Position numbers and translations under genes: made by a program. Of a stretch of 64,000 nucleotides of DNA, positions 12,401 to 24,550 are shown piece by piece (positions within the stretch are counted from its first letter, which is position 1; each line of letters starts with the position of its first letter). A model generated the notes under the pieces. That model was not told the DNA's origin and made no database searches. It worked only from the letters and a program-made list of their open reading frames with translations. This DNA is from Heliopora coerulea (taxonomy: Eukaryota; Cnidaria; Anthozoa; Scleralcyonacea; Helioporidae), in assembly GCA_030142905.1 (NCBI GenBank), contig JASJOG010000114.1:496001-560000 (forward strand), written 5' to 3'.

Positions 12401-13249
12401 TTTTGAACATGATTTAACGCAGTAGTGCGCACATCAGTTGAGCTATAATGTATATGAACATATCTTTTTCAGTCATCACCGCTACCACAACCACTTTGTC
12501 CTGAGGGTTGACCGGATCTATCATTTTTGTCCGTTAAAAAGAACAGAATTCCTAACGAACATTTTGTGCAAAACACATTTCCTTCGCCGGAGCTTTTAAC
12601 AACTTTTTGTTTTGTAATTCAAAAGTAAACGGAATCCGCGACATACAAGCCCAATGTACCGATAAATGTACTGGATGTAGCGACAGACCTATTCAGGACG
12701 AAAAGTGGGGGGGGCAAATTACCCCCTGCCTCCTCCCTTGGCTATGCTAATGCGACTGAGTGCCAAGCAAAAAAATTACCAATTTGTATCATTCACGCAA
12801 TTAACTGAAACATTTTGCGATTACGTAATTTCATTGCCCACTGCCAAAGAAGCTACGAAAAATTCATGTGGTCAGAAACAGAATGATTACCATTAACACA
12901 GAGGAGATCTAGCGTTTTTTGTTGATAGGGGAATGAGTTAAATCCCCATTAGTCAAGTCGAATTAAATTTTCTAAACACTTCGCACATCCACGTGCGTGG
13001 AGTCCATTCACACACAAAATGAATCGTGGAACAAAATTTTGCTGATCGATTCCGGTTCACCAAAGTGTGCCGAGTGCAAATTCGGGGATTCGTATCAAGG
13101 TTGCTCGGCAGTGACAAGTGTTCAGATTTCAACTGGCAATAGCAACATGAATGAAACCGTAACAACAGTGGAACATTTAAGGAAAAGGGCTGTCTATTGA
13201 TGAGTAAAAAACTTTTATTGCTATAACTCTTATCTCTATAACTTTTATC
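9480..13249. other. Repeat-rich DNA without a recognised gene
   Basis: The stretch 10499-10810 is rich in TGTGTTA/TAACACA motifs and contains AAATGGTGCGTTA twice (about 10514 and 10722), so it is probably a degraded MITE. The stretch 10955-10985 resembles one arm of the hairpin inserted at 487-594. The interval 12970-13030 weakly resembles the right end of the Crypton-like family (CACGTGCGTGGAGTCC). Open frames here have no recognisable domains. Confidence 0.35.
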
Positions 13250-14378
13250 TCTATCCCGCTTGACGAAACCATCGATATCATCACCAACCGCTTATTTCGT
13301 AACGCCACTCACCTTCACAACTTTTCCTGAGACCAGTTTACCAAACTTTTACGTCATGTGTTTCTATGAGTTCACCCCTTGGCCCTTATTTTGCTAATAT
13401 TTTTCCTTCATTCCATGAAAATACATGGCTAGAAAATTGCTGCCGTAGTTTCAAACCAATTTACTATCGGAGGCATGTCGATGACTGTTTTTTGTTATTT
13501 CGCTCACTAGAGCATGTTAATTTATTTCTCGATTTTTTAAACCAACAGCATCCCAACATAAAATTTACCTCTGAAATCGAAACACCAACAAGACACTTTC
13601 CCATCGAGATATCTAAATCAAACTCAGCTTTTCTATATCTGTTTATCAAAAACCAATATTTGTAGGACTTGTCATCAACTTTCATAGGTTTATCCCGTTA
13701 AAGTATAAAAAAGGTTTAGTTCTGGTGCTTATTGACCGGTTTTTGTTTTAAATCTGCTCAACGTAGGAAAATATTCATCTAGAGGTCGAAAAATTTTTAA
13801 CTGTCTTTAAGTTTAACGGCTCTCCTGTTCATGTTTGGGAAGAATGTATCCAATTATTTTTAGACAAAACTTTCAAACACACTCCCAAAACTGCAACTGT
13901 TCCTGAAAAGATAATTTATTTCTGCCTACCATTTCCTGGTCTCCATTTACGCAAATCCATAAACGTTGTTCTTCTACATTTTCACACGTCGACATTCGCA
14001 CCGTCTTCCGACCCACCAAACGCCTTTCACATTTTTTCCCTTTCAAAGACAGACTTCCCAAGGGTCTGACATTTCATGTAGTTTATTCTTTCTTGTGTCA
14101 ATGCTGTAACGCATTGAATGTGGGCCAAAAAGCCCGCCACGAGTCTCTGATCAATTGGGAATCTCTGCTTTGACGGGGAGGAAACATGTCAATCCCTCGC
14201 ATTCAAGCATCCTTTCTCATCTTTGCCAAACTAATCACACCGCTTCCATAAACAACTTTAAGATTCTCTCATCATGCTCCTGCTCTTCTGAGCTTCTCAT
14301 CCGTGAAAGTTTACTTATTCGTAAACTAAGCCCTTCACTAAACAACAACCCTAGTTCTATTCCCTTTTCTCTATTTTA
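13250..14378 (+). pseudogene. Penelope-like element fragment, copy 3
   Basis: The reading begins with 'IPLDETIDII' and, after stops, continues with 'SPLGPYFANIFPSF' and 'YYRRHVDDCFLLF', the RT palm with its catalytic DD. The segment that should join these blocks (around 13340-13366) is deleted, removing the DGVAMG motif. Further on, 14155-14378 encodes the C-terminal half of a GIY-YIG endonuclease ('MGISALTGRKHVNPS' and 'SELLIRESLLIRKL'), matching the two other Penelope copies in this window. Frameshifts and deletions make it non-functional. A Crypton-like copy begins about 110 bp downstream. Confidence 0.75.
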
Positions 14379-15119
14379 ACTACAAATTCTTTGATATCGA
14401 CATCCTTAATCTATTACTCACAATGTATCGCTACCTTTCCTTCTCTAAATAACTCTACAGCTTGTAATAGAACCCCTCCTGTCACTAATAGACTAGAAAT
14501 ACGTGCCCGCAACAACCCCTCGCCCACCTTTCCAATATATCTCTTGAGAATCGAAGTAACAATGATATATTTTTCAAAATTCTCAAAAAGACAAATCCTC
14601 CTGACTATAACTGAAAGAGAACATGCAATAAAAAAAAATCCACACAGAATTTGGCCGCATATAAACAACAATCCAAACTGGAAACTATTTTATATTTAAA
14701 CTCCTTATAGTCATATTTACGTTTAAAATTTCAATTTTGCTTTATTAAAACAAAAAGTTCGATGAAAATAACGTTCAACGGCTTAACAAATGGTAAGATG
14801 TCCATCCTTAGAATTAAATTATTAAACAACGAATGATAGGATCAATACCCTGAATTATTTACGGGTTTATGGCAATTCGTATCGTTTTCCAATTAGACTT
14901 GTCACTCATTTTGCCTTAAAGAAAGATTGTCTTATTACATAACTAGACTTTCCGTCTTAAAAGTGGAGCATTCTCATAGGTTATCAAACGGATACCAGCA
15001 TTACGGACAGCTCATGAGTGAATATTTTTCTGACATTTATTGACTTAAAAAATTGATAAATTATACGTTACCTCAAAGTTGGTTACAAATGTCTTTAAGA
15101 TCTGCTATGATAAGGGTTT

Positions 15120-15407
15120 ATGCCAAGTATTCATCCGGAAGTACAAGACTTTGGTGACGAAGATGAAACGAATTACGAAACCGAGGAAGTAAACAAAGAA
15201 AACGTGAACGAATTCTGCAGTTTTATCGCTGACCAAAAATCGAAAAATACAAAACATAAAACAAAATACGACAAGCAAACCTTGTGCAAGTTTTGTCAAA
15301 AGAAGAACGAGAAGAGGGAAGTAAAAGACGTACTTTTTCTAAGGCAAAACATCAATAAAAAAGAAAAATGGCGTATAAAGCTGCAACTCTTGCGTATTTT
15401 CAACTAA
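15120..15407 (+). pseudogene. N-terminal part of Crypton-like recombinase protein
   Basis: A 95-codon open frame starts 'MPSIHPEVQDFGDEDE' and contains the Cys-x2-Cys-like 'CKFCQKK'. It corresponds to the segment that precedes the catalytic domain in DUF3504-type proteins. The same frame is recognisable in copies A, C and D. It stops well short of the recombinase core, which follows in other frames. Confidence 0.5.
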
Positions 15408-15808
15408 GCATTCAGTGGCACCTCAACACGAAGGGTTCAACGGTAAATTTACACATAGACGACTTTAAACTTTCCTGAGAGGTTTTAAAATCCTGATGAA
15501 AGCATTACCGGTCGAATACGGTAAAGGTCATCATGCACAAATCACTGTTGAAGTGAGAAAGACTGAAGCGGACAACTGTTTTGCCGAAGGATAATTTGGT
15601 GACCAAAAACAAGTAGCTTTGCAGCGAGTTACCTGGTGGCTGTTTACCTTGCACTTTTGTTTCGACTCAAAAATACATCCTAACGTCTCCAATGGGGTGA
15701 CATTTCATAGCAAAAAAAAATCCTGATTTAGGCGATGAAATTTTTGTGTGGAAAGCGGAGAAAGCATCCAAAGACTGCCATGGCCTCGTCAACTCTTCTA
15801 AATGACGA

Positions 15809-16285
15809 GTGTTCTATCCCACTTCCCAAACAGTTGACCATGAACGCTGTCCGGTTAAACACTGCAAAATGTTCAAAAATAATTGTCGTACAGAGATGAA
15901 TGAACCAGAATCTTCATTCTACTTTACCAATAAACACCAGCAAAATCCAGGCGGTAATATTTCGTACAAGAAGTTTCCCTTAAGGGAAGAATGAAATCGG
16001 GAAGCTATTTTTGAAAGCTGCTCAAAACAATTCCTTTCCCAGAACTTGTATTTCAAAGCTACTCGATTCAGACGTACCTGTGATTGTGCAGCCCAGGTAA
16101 GTGGTTACCAGAACGTGAAAAGTCCCAAGATTTATACTAATCGACATCTATTCAACTTCAGCGAAGAATGTCGTTTTAATACACTTAGTCGCTTAGCAAA
16201 TGTCCTGACAGCAAGCGAGTTCCCTTACGTCTTTTGTTCATATAAATCAGAAAGAACCAAGACAAAGCGTTGCTGCAAAAAGTGA
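15809..16285 (+). pseudogene. Remnant of Crypton-like tyrosine recombinase catalytic region
   Basis: Blocks 'ERCPVKHCKMF' and 'EMNEPESSFYF' (15845-15935) precede 'TRFRRTCDCAAQVSGYQN' and 'KIYTNRHLFNF' (16060-16150), the order expected in DUF3504 recombinases. The catalytic His of the HxxR box is absent and the segment between HxxR and SGH is about 14 residues too short. The Tyr of 'KIYT' may be the nucleophile position. Copies A and C share the same shortened and altered segment. Confidence 0.55.
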
Positions 16286-16590
16286 ACAGTTGGCAAATGT
16301 ACATTCCAAGGAGCTAACTTTGAGAACTGCTCTGTCAAGTCATAAATTGTCCAGTTACTGAGGTGGCGAAACCAGCCGCAGGGACCAAGAAAGCCATTTC
16401 CTTTGCCTGTCTTAAATCATTTACTAGATTCAGTGTTCAAATAATGTAAACAACTTGCGAGAGATCCATATAAGGGAAAAAAGAACGAGACCAAATCGAT
16501 TTGGTTCAATACGGTACCTAAGTACGGTTTGTTCAACAACATACCAGTCCTCGAGCTTGCACACGGCATTTTTGAGTGACCGGTATCCAT

Positions 16591-16591
<1 letters not shown>

Positions 16592-16633
<42 letters not shown>
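16592..16633. repeat. (TA)n microsatellite
   Basis: About 21 uninterrupted TA units lie inside Crypton-like copy B near its right end. The corresponding TA tract of copy C is where a Gypsy element inserted. Confidence 0.95.
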
Positions 16634-16636
<3 letters not shown>

Positions 16637-16750
16637 AGATACATACACAAAGCGCATATTTTTCTCCCTAGTCACCACGCGTGTAACACAACTCCACGCA
16701 CGTCAAGGTTAGTACCCCCGCACCACGCTTCTTGCGGTGGGCGAGGGGAT

Positions 16751-17984
16751 CATATGTAAATTGACTCCAAGTCACTCTGATTATGTCGCGTATCGCAACC
16801 AAACGTTAGTTACTTCTTCAATAAATTATGCTTTAAATTATCAATTGCTATGACTTTATTCCGTGTCATATCCTGGGCATTAGTATTCATTCTTCGCCTG
16901 ACAAAAGGAAAAACAGCAAAAAGGGCGATTGGAGAACGGGCGATAACGAGAGCAAGCTGAAACTGACGAGAAAAAAGGAGAAAGTCTCCGTGAAGACTGA
17001 GGCCGAAAGCGACAAAAGCTTTCGAACGAAACAACGCAAGATTTCGCTCAGGTGAGTGGCAGACTTTTAAATTATTTAAACTGGCGACTGCATCTGAGAT
17101 CATACCGTTACAATAGTTGTTGACAATCTTTTCCTTCATAAAAAGTATACTTTCGGTAATAATGTCAAAAATCTCTATAGCTCGTCGAACCAAGCTGTTA
17201 TCGATACTGGAATTTTATTATGGCCACCATAATCCAAAGTTTAAGGAAAAGATATCAAGCTTCCTAGTTTTCTGACAAGTAACTGGATGATCTGTTGTGC
17301 TTGTACACCTTGTCGATTCTCTGTTCCGCCTAAGATTTTCGTTTTGAACGTTCCACAATATTTAATGTCCAGTCTGTCCGGATGATTGGTTAAACTGACG
17401 TCCAAGCAGATTTATTTAAAAAGTCTGAAAAACACAGATATGCCAATGAAAAACAAAAACAATCTATTTGCCTTGTATATGTATTGTTTGGTCCCGTTAA
17501 TCGAAATCTTTCATGATGACCTACGTTTGACTGGTGTTATTGTAAAATGATTCTGCACATGACAGTTCACAACTAGTACATGCAGCAGCAGCGCTAAAGG
17601 GGAGCATTGGAGCATTGGAGCAAAAAAATTTTATTCCCTTATTCCTCCCCTCAAATTCCTAATGAAATTGTAAGATTCGTATCTTTAAATCATTATTTAA
17701 GTTTGGGAAACGGATTTTGAATGTAAAATGCGAAATACTATTACAATGTTGTTGTTTTTAGCCGAAGGAGTCAAATTAATATCAGCAGAGTTATTTTTTT
17801 CAACAGAGATACTGTTCATTGTACGCTTTTTTCCAGTTCTCTTAAGTAGACTGCTGAAATATGAGAACCTGATTGGTATAAGAATACATAATTTTCGGTA
17901 ATTGGTCATTTATTATTGTTAATTTTCGTTGCTCTAACAATTATGGCCAACACTTAACCTATTTTCGGTTTCCAATTATTATAA
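16751..17984. other. No gene recognised
   Basis: A 127-codon open frame on the minus strand (16810-17193) has no family motif. The plus strand of the same stretch holds a basic frame ending at CAG|GTGAGT near 17055. Neither is convincing as a gene. Confidence 0.3.
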
Positions 17985-18117
17985 GGGCGATTTGTCTTTA
18001 AAATTCATATTTTAGGCTCTTTGACAATCATTGCAACACTTGGAATTCGTTGGCATTCCCAGGAATACGATGGAAAGGCGGGCGAGAGGTGGTTACGGAT
18101 GCGTATTTCTGGATACA
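17985..18117 (-). mobile_element. Crypton-like element, copy E (terminal fragment)
   Basis: On the minus strand CCAGAAATACGCATCCGTAA is followed by CTCTCGCCCGCC and by diverged sequence matching the first roughly 130 bp of copies B-D, including the equivalent of CTTAAAGACAAATCGCCC. Only the left terminus is present. Confidence 0.45.
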
Positions 18118-18119
18118 CT

Positions 18120-20159
18120 CTTCTCAATCACATTAAGTGTGAATTGGTTCCATCATACGTGGTCAGCCAAACTTTCAGGCTATAATACTATTTGGTTCGC
18201 CACTTAATTTAGCTTGCTATTTGGGCGTCTCATCATTCGTAATGCAACTAGGAATGAGATGACTAAACCTAATTTGAACAAGAAATTCATGTAAAAGGGC
18301 TTTTGTCGCTGAATTCTCGAATATCAAAACAGCATTAAGACTAAATAACATGCCTTGTGCAACAGGGGGTTTAGGAGAGATTTTATCGTCCCAAGGCTAA
18401 CTGTGTGCAAAGATGAACTTAGAATTACAATCCCAACCTTCTGAACGGTCTAAGGATAAAATAGCAATGCCAGAATATTGAGGCAACTTCATTGATGATT
18501 GTAAATCATGTGCTGATGCGCCCGTCAATCCACCAGTGCTGTTACAGAATTCTTCGAAGTGTCCTTAAACTTTCTAAGTGTTTAGGTCCAGATAGTTCAG
18601 ACACCAGATTTTTATATCGTTTCTGTACAAAGAACTTAGAAAAGAAAACGCATTCACAGAATTCCAGATGCTGATTATGCTGCCCCTCAAAAATTTTGAG
18701 AATATAATGGTATTACCAAAATTTTTTGTTCATTTATCTAGATGTTGGTAGTTAATTTATCGCCTTTTTGTTATTACTGGTGATCGCACTTCTCCTTGTT
18801 TCTTGGTCGTCGTTTGTTTGCCGGCTTCATTTTATTTGTTTCACGTTTTTAACCATTCTTGCAGAAGTCTCACATGCAATTTCACGTAGGAAAAAAGTAT
18901 TTGATGTGAATTGCTTCAATTCCGTTTTATAAATGTGAATTATTTCATACGTGGAAACGCTCCCACTTTATATAAAATTCACAAAATTTATTAGTGACAA
19001 TGTCCCAATTTCATATGCATTTCTCATGTGAAATGACATGCAAAATTTTCGTGAGGGTAGTGAAGTCGAAAACATGGTAATGGCACGCTTGAAATCTGTT
19101 AATACTATAATAATAATCATTACATTAGACGTCATGATTTTGAGGTATCATCAAGCATCTTTAAGAAAATCACTGGAAAAAAGTGTTCAGCTGTTTCCAT
19201 TTACAATCTCAAATGACTAATATGAAACCGGTATAATAAAATGGAACTGTGCATGGGGTGTATTCTAAATTCATGTGAATTTCAATACGTCTGCCTTTAT
19301 TCTGGCAGGTAAATCTGTAAGTAAATAACATAGCTTAAGTATTCGTAATTGAGATTTGGTGCATGTAAAGTTTGAACTGGGAAACAGACGGCGCAAGCAT
19401 AAAGAATTCCAAAGTGTAACGTTAAACTGTTGCTGTAATTAGCATGCAGCTGGCCGACCGCATGTAAAGATAGATATATGAAAACCTGTCAACCTTAACG
19501 CGGTTTCTTGAGTTTTCAGCGCAGGAATTTGCTTACTTCATTAGAAAGCAATTAAAGATCATTCAAATGGAGATGGAACGCTGCTCTGTTGTTGTAAATA
19601 CAGAGGTAGAAATCCCCTCCACTGCTTCAGTAATTTCAACGTTCTATTTTACTTCACTCGTGGCAAGATTTACACCAGTAAATGCAGGACCTGATGATAA
19701 AGCGAAATTGTAATAATTTCTTGACTGCTATTGTTTTACCATTGTTCTGAAATCATTGCTTACTTTGTTTTTAAGCTGGTGTTTCAACTAACGTCTGAGT
19801 TGACTTCGCATTTGAGTTATACTTTATCTAAATAAGACAAACACAAGCAGAATTGTGTATTTTAAATCAGGAGCACTATCTAATGATGATATTTTAGATA
19901 AGATTGGCTGGGAAACGGTCCACTAGAAAAGGGTGATTCATGTCCAAAATCTGGTTCTGACATGCATTGGTAACAAGGTTCCAAAGACAATGTCCATATA
20001 TTTTGAGGTCAGGCTTAATGACATTCATGAGAATAATACCAGGAAATGTGGTTACTTAATTTTAGAGAAAGTTAAATTGGAAAGTTCTGAGCGTGCATTT
20101 TTTTATTAATAAGCAAAGATTTTTAATGATGTTAAGAAAAGTTAAATTCCAAGGAGTGC
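18120..20159. other. No gene recognised
   Basis: Non-coding-looking sequence. I see no domain, tRNA or clear repeat in this stretch. Confidence 0.3.
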
Positions 20160-20297
20160 AATTTTTATCCTTTTATTCTTATTAGATTGTTGTTTGTATA
20201 TAGGTTTCATTGTATTGTTTGCAGGACCCTCATTGATTGCAGTTTTTGCAACTGACGAGGCAATCCCGTTGAAACTTGTTCAAATAAATAAATAAAT
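20160..20297 (+). mobile_element. 3' end of a LINE-type retrotransposon
   Basis: The stretch ends in GACGAGGCAATCCCGTTGAA, then CAAATAAATAAATAAATG, a short tandem (AAAT)n-type tail typical of 3' ends of CR1/L2-like LINEs. No coding part is present, so it would be a 5'-truncated insertion. The assignment rests on the tail and on recollection of similar ends. Confidence 0.45.
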
Positions 20298-21122
20298 GAA
20301 AATGCGGCAATCTTTAATTGAAAACCGTAGAGGAAATGTAGTTTAATTGTTCCGCTGTAAGGCTTTTTAAAGACTTATTAACTGATCTTCCGATGTCATG
20401 AGATAATTTCTCTTTTCATTTCTCTGCCCTTTATTTTTATGGTGTTAATTGAAGGGTTGCATAAAATGTCATTGAACAATTAATGGAAGATGCTCCTTAA
20501 AGTTGAAAGTACTTTCCAATTTTCTTCGTGGCTTACAGCTGATGATAAACTGATATAAGCGATACATTGCTTAAATAGTTTTCCTCATGCCTTAAAAACG
20601 AAACTCCGCAAACCCGTATGGTAAAATCTTTTAACAGCTTCTGTCGTGTTGCGATCATTTTGGATCGCCATCTTCAATGAGGGTAAAAGTGAACATCAGC
20701 TCAGCAGGTTAGAGCAAAATTGACGCTGATTAAGAAAGAAGAGTTGATATTGATGTTGAAATATTAGAAAAAAAGCATTTCTGCAGTGTACTCCTGGCAT
20801 TCAAAAATCTCCATCATTACTATGAGGCCTCACATCTCTTGTTATCTAAATAATTGTTTGCCGTAAGCGTTCAGATAAGTTGTCGCGGCTGGTATATCGC
20901 TACATGAGCGAATAACTTCAAACTTTAAGTTGAGTCGCTGGGTGATAAATGGACGTCCTTTGTTAAAGGTAAGCATCTACGAATGTTGTAGTGTAATTAT
21001 TAATGCTCTATAACATCTGTTCATCGAAGAAAGTTTTGCACAGACTTCACAGAATTGGTATTTACATGAGTTATTCAAAAGTTGTCGTGTCACAACTCTC
21101 AAGTTCACAAAGCAGCTGTATA

Positions 21123-21181
21123 TACATATATATATATATAACTAACTGCAGACGGAACCGTTTCGGCCTTTTGGGCCTCAT

Positions 21182-21231
<50 letters not shown>
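21123..21231. repeat. Compound microsatellite (TA)n / (CA)n(TA)n(TG)n
   Basis: A TA tract lies at 21123-21141. A second tract, CA then TA then TG, lies at 21182-21231 and is self-complementary, so it can fold into a long hairpin. The ribozyme-like motif lies between the two tracts. Confidence 0.9.
21144..21190 (-). ncRNA. Hammerhead ribozyme-like motif with damaged stem I
   Basis: On the minus strand the order is TGATGA, then stem II GGCC-CAAAA-GGCC, then GAAAC, then a short stem III ACGG-TT-CCGT, then the GUC cleavage triplet followed by TGCAG. This is the type I hammerhead core. The base before TGATGA is G instead of the required C, and the partner strand of stem I has been replaced by a GT microsatellite, so self-cleavage is unlikely in this copy. 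Such motifs occur in Penelope elements and in metazoan retrozymes. Confidence 0.6.
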
Positions 21232-21232
<1 letters not shown>

Positions 21233-21573
21233 TTTCTTGGGAGTCGAAAAGTTGGACTTTCGTCATCACTTTCGCCTATTGAGAGTTACATTAAGATGTT
21301 CCAGCAATCTCAGTTCTTCCTAAGTCTTTTATGTTGAGCAAGATCCGGTTACGTTGTTAAATGACGCGACCAAAGAAACCCACACTTTTCAAATTCGCTG
21401 AGCCGCTTCCACAAAATTTAAGATTACGCTTATAATGCCCAAGCCTCATTTGTACGTAAATTGAATGATTGCCTAAAACTATCTGAAAACTGTTTTGAAA
21501 TAATACTAGGTTTCTAAGAAGGTTTTCATCTCCTGTGACACTATACCTATAATGTTTTGTGAGCGACCTGCAT

Positions 21574-21648
21574 GAGTTCTAATAGTCCAATGGTTAGAGC
21601 GTCTGACTAGGATCAGAACGTTGCGGGTTCGAGTCCCGACTGGAATTC
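21574..21648 (+). repeat. tRNA-like pseudogene or SINE head
   Basis: The A-box-like TAGTCCAATGGTTAGAGC and the B box GTTGCGGGTTCGAGTCC are present. The anticodon stem TCTGA/TCAGA pairs but encloses only six bases (CTAGGA), one too few for a normal anticodon loop. The acceptor stem is poor. It is best read as a tRNA-derived repeat. Confidence 0.55.
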
Positions 21649-21654
21649 AGTTTT

Positions 21655-24179
21655 TCTGCAACTTAATTAATACTGCTTGACATGAAAGGAACAATAAAAT
21701 TCTTTGGGCGTTGTTACTATAGCTGGTGTTTGGCAACAGATTTCCTGACTTCGGATGAATCTTACTGGTTTATATCGATCCAGCATTCATAATCTTTGAC
21801 CTGTGAAGGAGATGTTTAGGCTCTTCCTCAATCGTTTCAAAGATTTTTCATTTACTCTTACCTATTTCTTAAGTTCCTTGTCATGCAGTAATTTCCTTTA
21901 CGTTTCTACTAAAATAAAGTTCCAGGTTTAAGTGATCGAAGGATTAAATTCCCGAAAGTGCATTACACAATTCCATTATTCTTCCTGCCATTCCGTAATT
22001 ATAGGCCTCTCAATAAATTTGCGGCTGCATTTCGGAGACTTTACAAAATAAATTCCCTCATTTGAAAACATTTTCTCGATTTTGCATGTGTACGCTGTAA
22101 GCCTATCCATTCAAACTTCGTCTATTTTATTACTGATATTTTTGTTGTTGTTATTGTGAATTCAGTAAGCACTTTGACATCCGGACACTTTTAAATGTCC
22201 GCATAGTGACAAGCATAAGGGAAAACAATTTACTCAATATGTATGTGATCATTTACTCGCATATTTATTTCGCCGTACCTAGGAACATCTTTGCTATTTT
22301 CATTAAATAGTTTTGAGTTAGGCCTTTACCTGATGCAAGGACAGGGCTTTTCTTTACTTTTTTTGTATACTCTTGAGCATTTTTTTTTCGCCTTTCAATT
22401 GTCTGTTGGCAACAGAAAATTTCCCCCTTATAACCTGTTCAACACTAAAGCTATCATTGCTTTTTATGTACAAACAATCATTTTGACAGCTGTTGCGGAG
22501 TTTTCCACATCTTTTGAAATTACTTGCCGTAATACCAACTTGTACTGATGAAACGTCATGAAATCAGTTAACTAAGGTAGCTCATCGTATTTTATGCTAT
22601 ATAGCCGAGACAGTGCTGTGTTAGAATCCGAACTATACTGATAAAGCAATTTTCGAGTTTGATTTCTAATCAACGCTAGGACATCGCTCAATCATCGCCA
22701 TTCTAAAAGATGATACCATGGTAAAACCGCACATTTTGACAAAAATATGAACGATCTTTGTCAGCACCCAACTGTCTCTGCATCAATACCGCAGGTTTAG
22801 TTCTATAAAAATCCGAATTCAAATCTGGCTCTGGTTCAGAAATATAAAGTTAGCCATCTTTGAGACAAACCTTTTCTTTCCGTAAGGATGTCATTGAGTC
22901 ATAATTCGATATCCTTGTTGAAAGGTAGTTCCTATGTTGTGTCCATCGCGCATGAAATAACTATTATTACCTTTGTAATAGCCACTAGAAAGACCTTTAT
23001 CAAGTAATAAACCTGAGAACTTCCAGATGTCATTCGATAATTTATTTGCTGAGAATCCAGATATACTACCCTTTGTTCCTCGAAAAGGAATCTGTTTATA
23101 TATTATTCAAGCCAGCCGGGCTGACTTGCGTCAAGAAAAACCTTCGTCCAAAGAAGTTAATTTCAATTAATTTTAAATTTTTCCGAAGACATTCCGAATC
23201 AATTCTGCTCAGCATGTTCGTTTTATGAGTGTTTACAACCATTTTCATCGATGCCCTCTAAATGAAAATAACATATCTCATATTTTGACATTCAAGTCTT
23301 AATAATCCGAGCTATTGCTCGGATTATTGCTCGAGCTATTGCTCGGATGCCACTTATTAGTGGCAAACGCTATCTCAATGAAAGTCGGGACGTATTTGCT
23401 CGTTGAAATCCATAAATTAATTTTCATGTGTGCGAGTGAGAGTTGTTCAACAATTGCTGGAAACAGATACTCTATCAGTTGAATCTCCTTGTATATTGTG
23501 TCAATTCGACGATTCTTAATTAACGCGAATAAATCAAGATGAAGTCAAACAATGAGTGTTATCTGGGTTCTCTCGTCAGATATCGCATAAGAATTTTGTT
23601 TAAATGAATTGCTTCACAGAAGCAAAATAGAGTAGCAATACAAAACTTGTTAGAGGTTTTCCATGGATAAGTAGTATCCAATTAACTCTTTGTCGACTGA
23701 CAGAGCTCAGAAGACTTGTTCCTTCATTCCACATAACGCCAGATGATTAAATTCCGCTGACGGAAAGCTTTGGGACCTAGTCTGCAGAGTTAATTGATGC
23801 AAATTTGTGACTAATCACTTCAGTTTTGTAGACGATTTTAAATGGTTTGCCAACCTGTGGCTAACAGCTGGTTATATTTAATTGTAGTCGGAGATGGCAA
23901 AACAAGCCAACTTATCTCAACATTATACCAAATACTGGCAAACGTATCTATCAACCTATTTTAAGGGTTTTATTCTCTACATTGTACAATTCCTCAAAGA
24001 TTGAACTCGAGATTCCTCGAAAATTACACTTCAAGGTTATTCAACGAGGAGAGAATACCTTGATAAAAATACTTTTTCAAGTATCTATGAATTGACAACA
24101 TGAGTTTACAGTTGTGTTCAGCTGTCTTTTGTTCCTGGGAAAGCCGGACGTGAAATGAAGACTTTAAAACTTTTCCGAA
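21655..24179. other. No gene recognised; one perfect short hairpin
   Basis: The only notable structure is at 23301-23328, where AATAATCCGAGC and its exact complement enclose TATT, followed by a partial third and fourth repeat of GCTCGGAT-like sequence up to 23348. No domain-bearing frame is seen. Confidence 0.4.
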
Positions 24180-24184
24180 GTACC

Positions 24185-24522
24185 GGTCGCAAAACTCTTG
24201 ATGATTCTGCTCTGGTTCCCGATTTACGTGGAGCGCAATCGATAGGACTGTATCTATCTTTTTAAAACCATATAATTCTCAACTTGTTCGTATTACACGA
24301 TGTTTGCTCCGTCAGACAAGCCCAAAAGCCTTTTTGTCACAAGCCTTTCAGAAGGAAATTACACTCTAATCTAATTACATGAACAATGAACTATTGAATA
24401 CAACACGCTATTCATAAACAAAAAGCATTGTGAGCGCAACCCGAGTCCAATCTCGCAGATTGTCACTATGCCTAGTTTTACAATTACTATTAATCACTAA
24501 CTTTACATAAACTTATCCAACA
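24185..24522 (-). repeat. BEL 3' LTR
   Basis: The 338-bp repeat matches 28633-28970. On the minus strand it starts TGTTGG and ends GCGACC, where the last base differs from the CA end of the other LTR. The purine tract lies directly upstream. Confidence 0.95.
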
Positions 24523-24550
24523 CACTGCCCCCCCTTGACCTAAGCCTAAA

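Larger units (their letters stand above)
14491..16750 (+). mobile_element. Crypton-like element, copy B (full length, non-functional)
   Basis: This is the most complete uninterrupted copy. Its left end is CTAGAAATACGTG and its right end GGGCGAGGGGAT. The 13-bp motif CCCCTCGCCCACC lies near the left end (14516-14528) and its exact inverse near the right end (16736-16748). No convincing target duplication is seen. Coding remnants in order are an acidic N-terminal region (15120-15407), 'TWWLFTLHF' near 15640, 'IFVWKAEKASKDCHGL' near 15740, 'CPVKHCKMF' near 15850, and 'VSGYQNVKSPKIYTN' near 16090. These blocks correspond to the DUF3504/Crypton tyrosine recombinase. The catalytic HxxR region is shortened and the SGH motif reads SGY, so the enzyme is dead. 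A TA microsatellite sits near the right end. Confidence 0.65.

Noticed and set aside
12705..12896. Plus-strand frame near 12.7 kb
   Set aside because: Starts in a G-run/CCCC-rich repeat-like stretch and has no recognisable motif.
13464..13685. Minus-strand frame over the Penelope RT
   Set aside because: It is the antisense of the plus-strand RT block with the conserved VDD box.
16810..17193. 127-codon minus-strand frame as a gene
   Set aside because: No family motif, no regulatory context, and the opposite strand has an equally open frame; likely chance.
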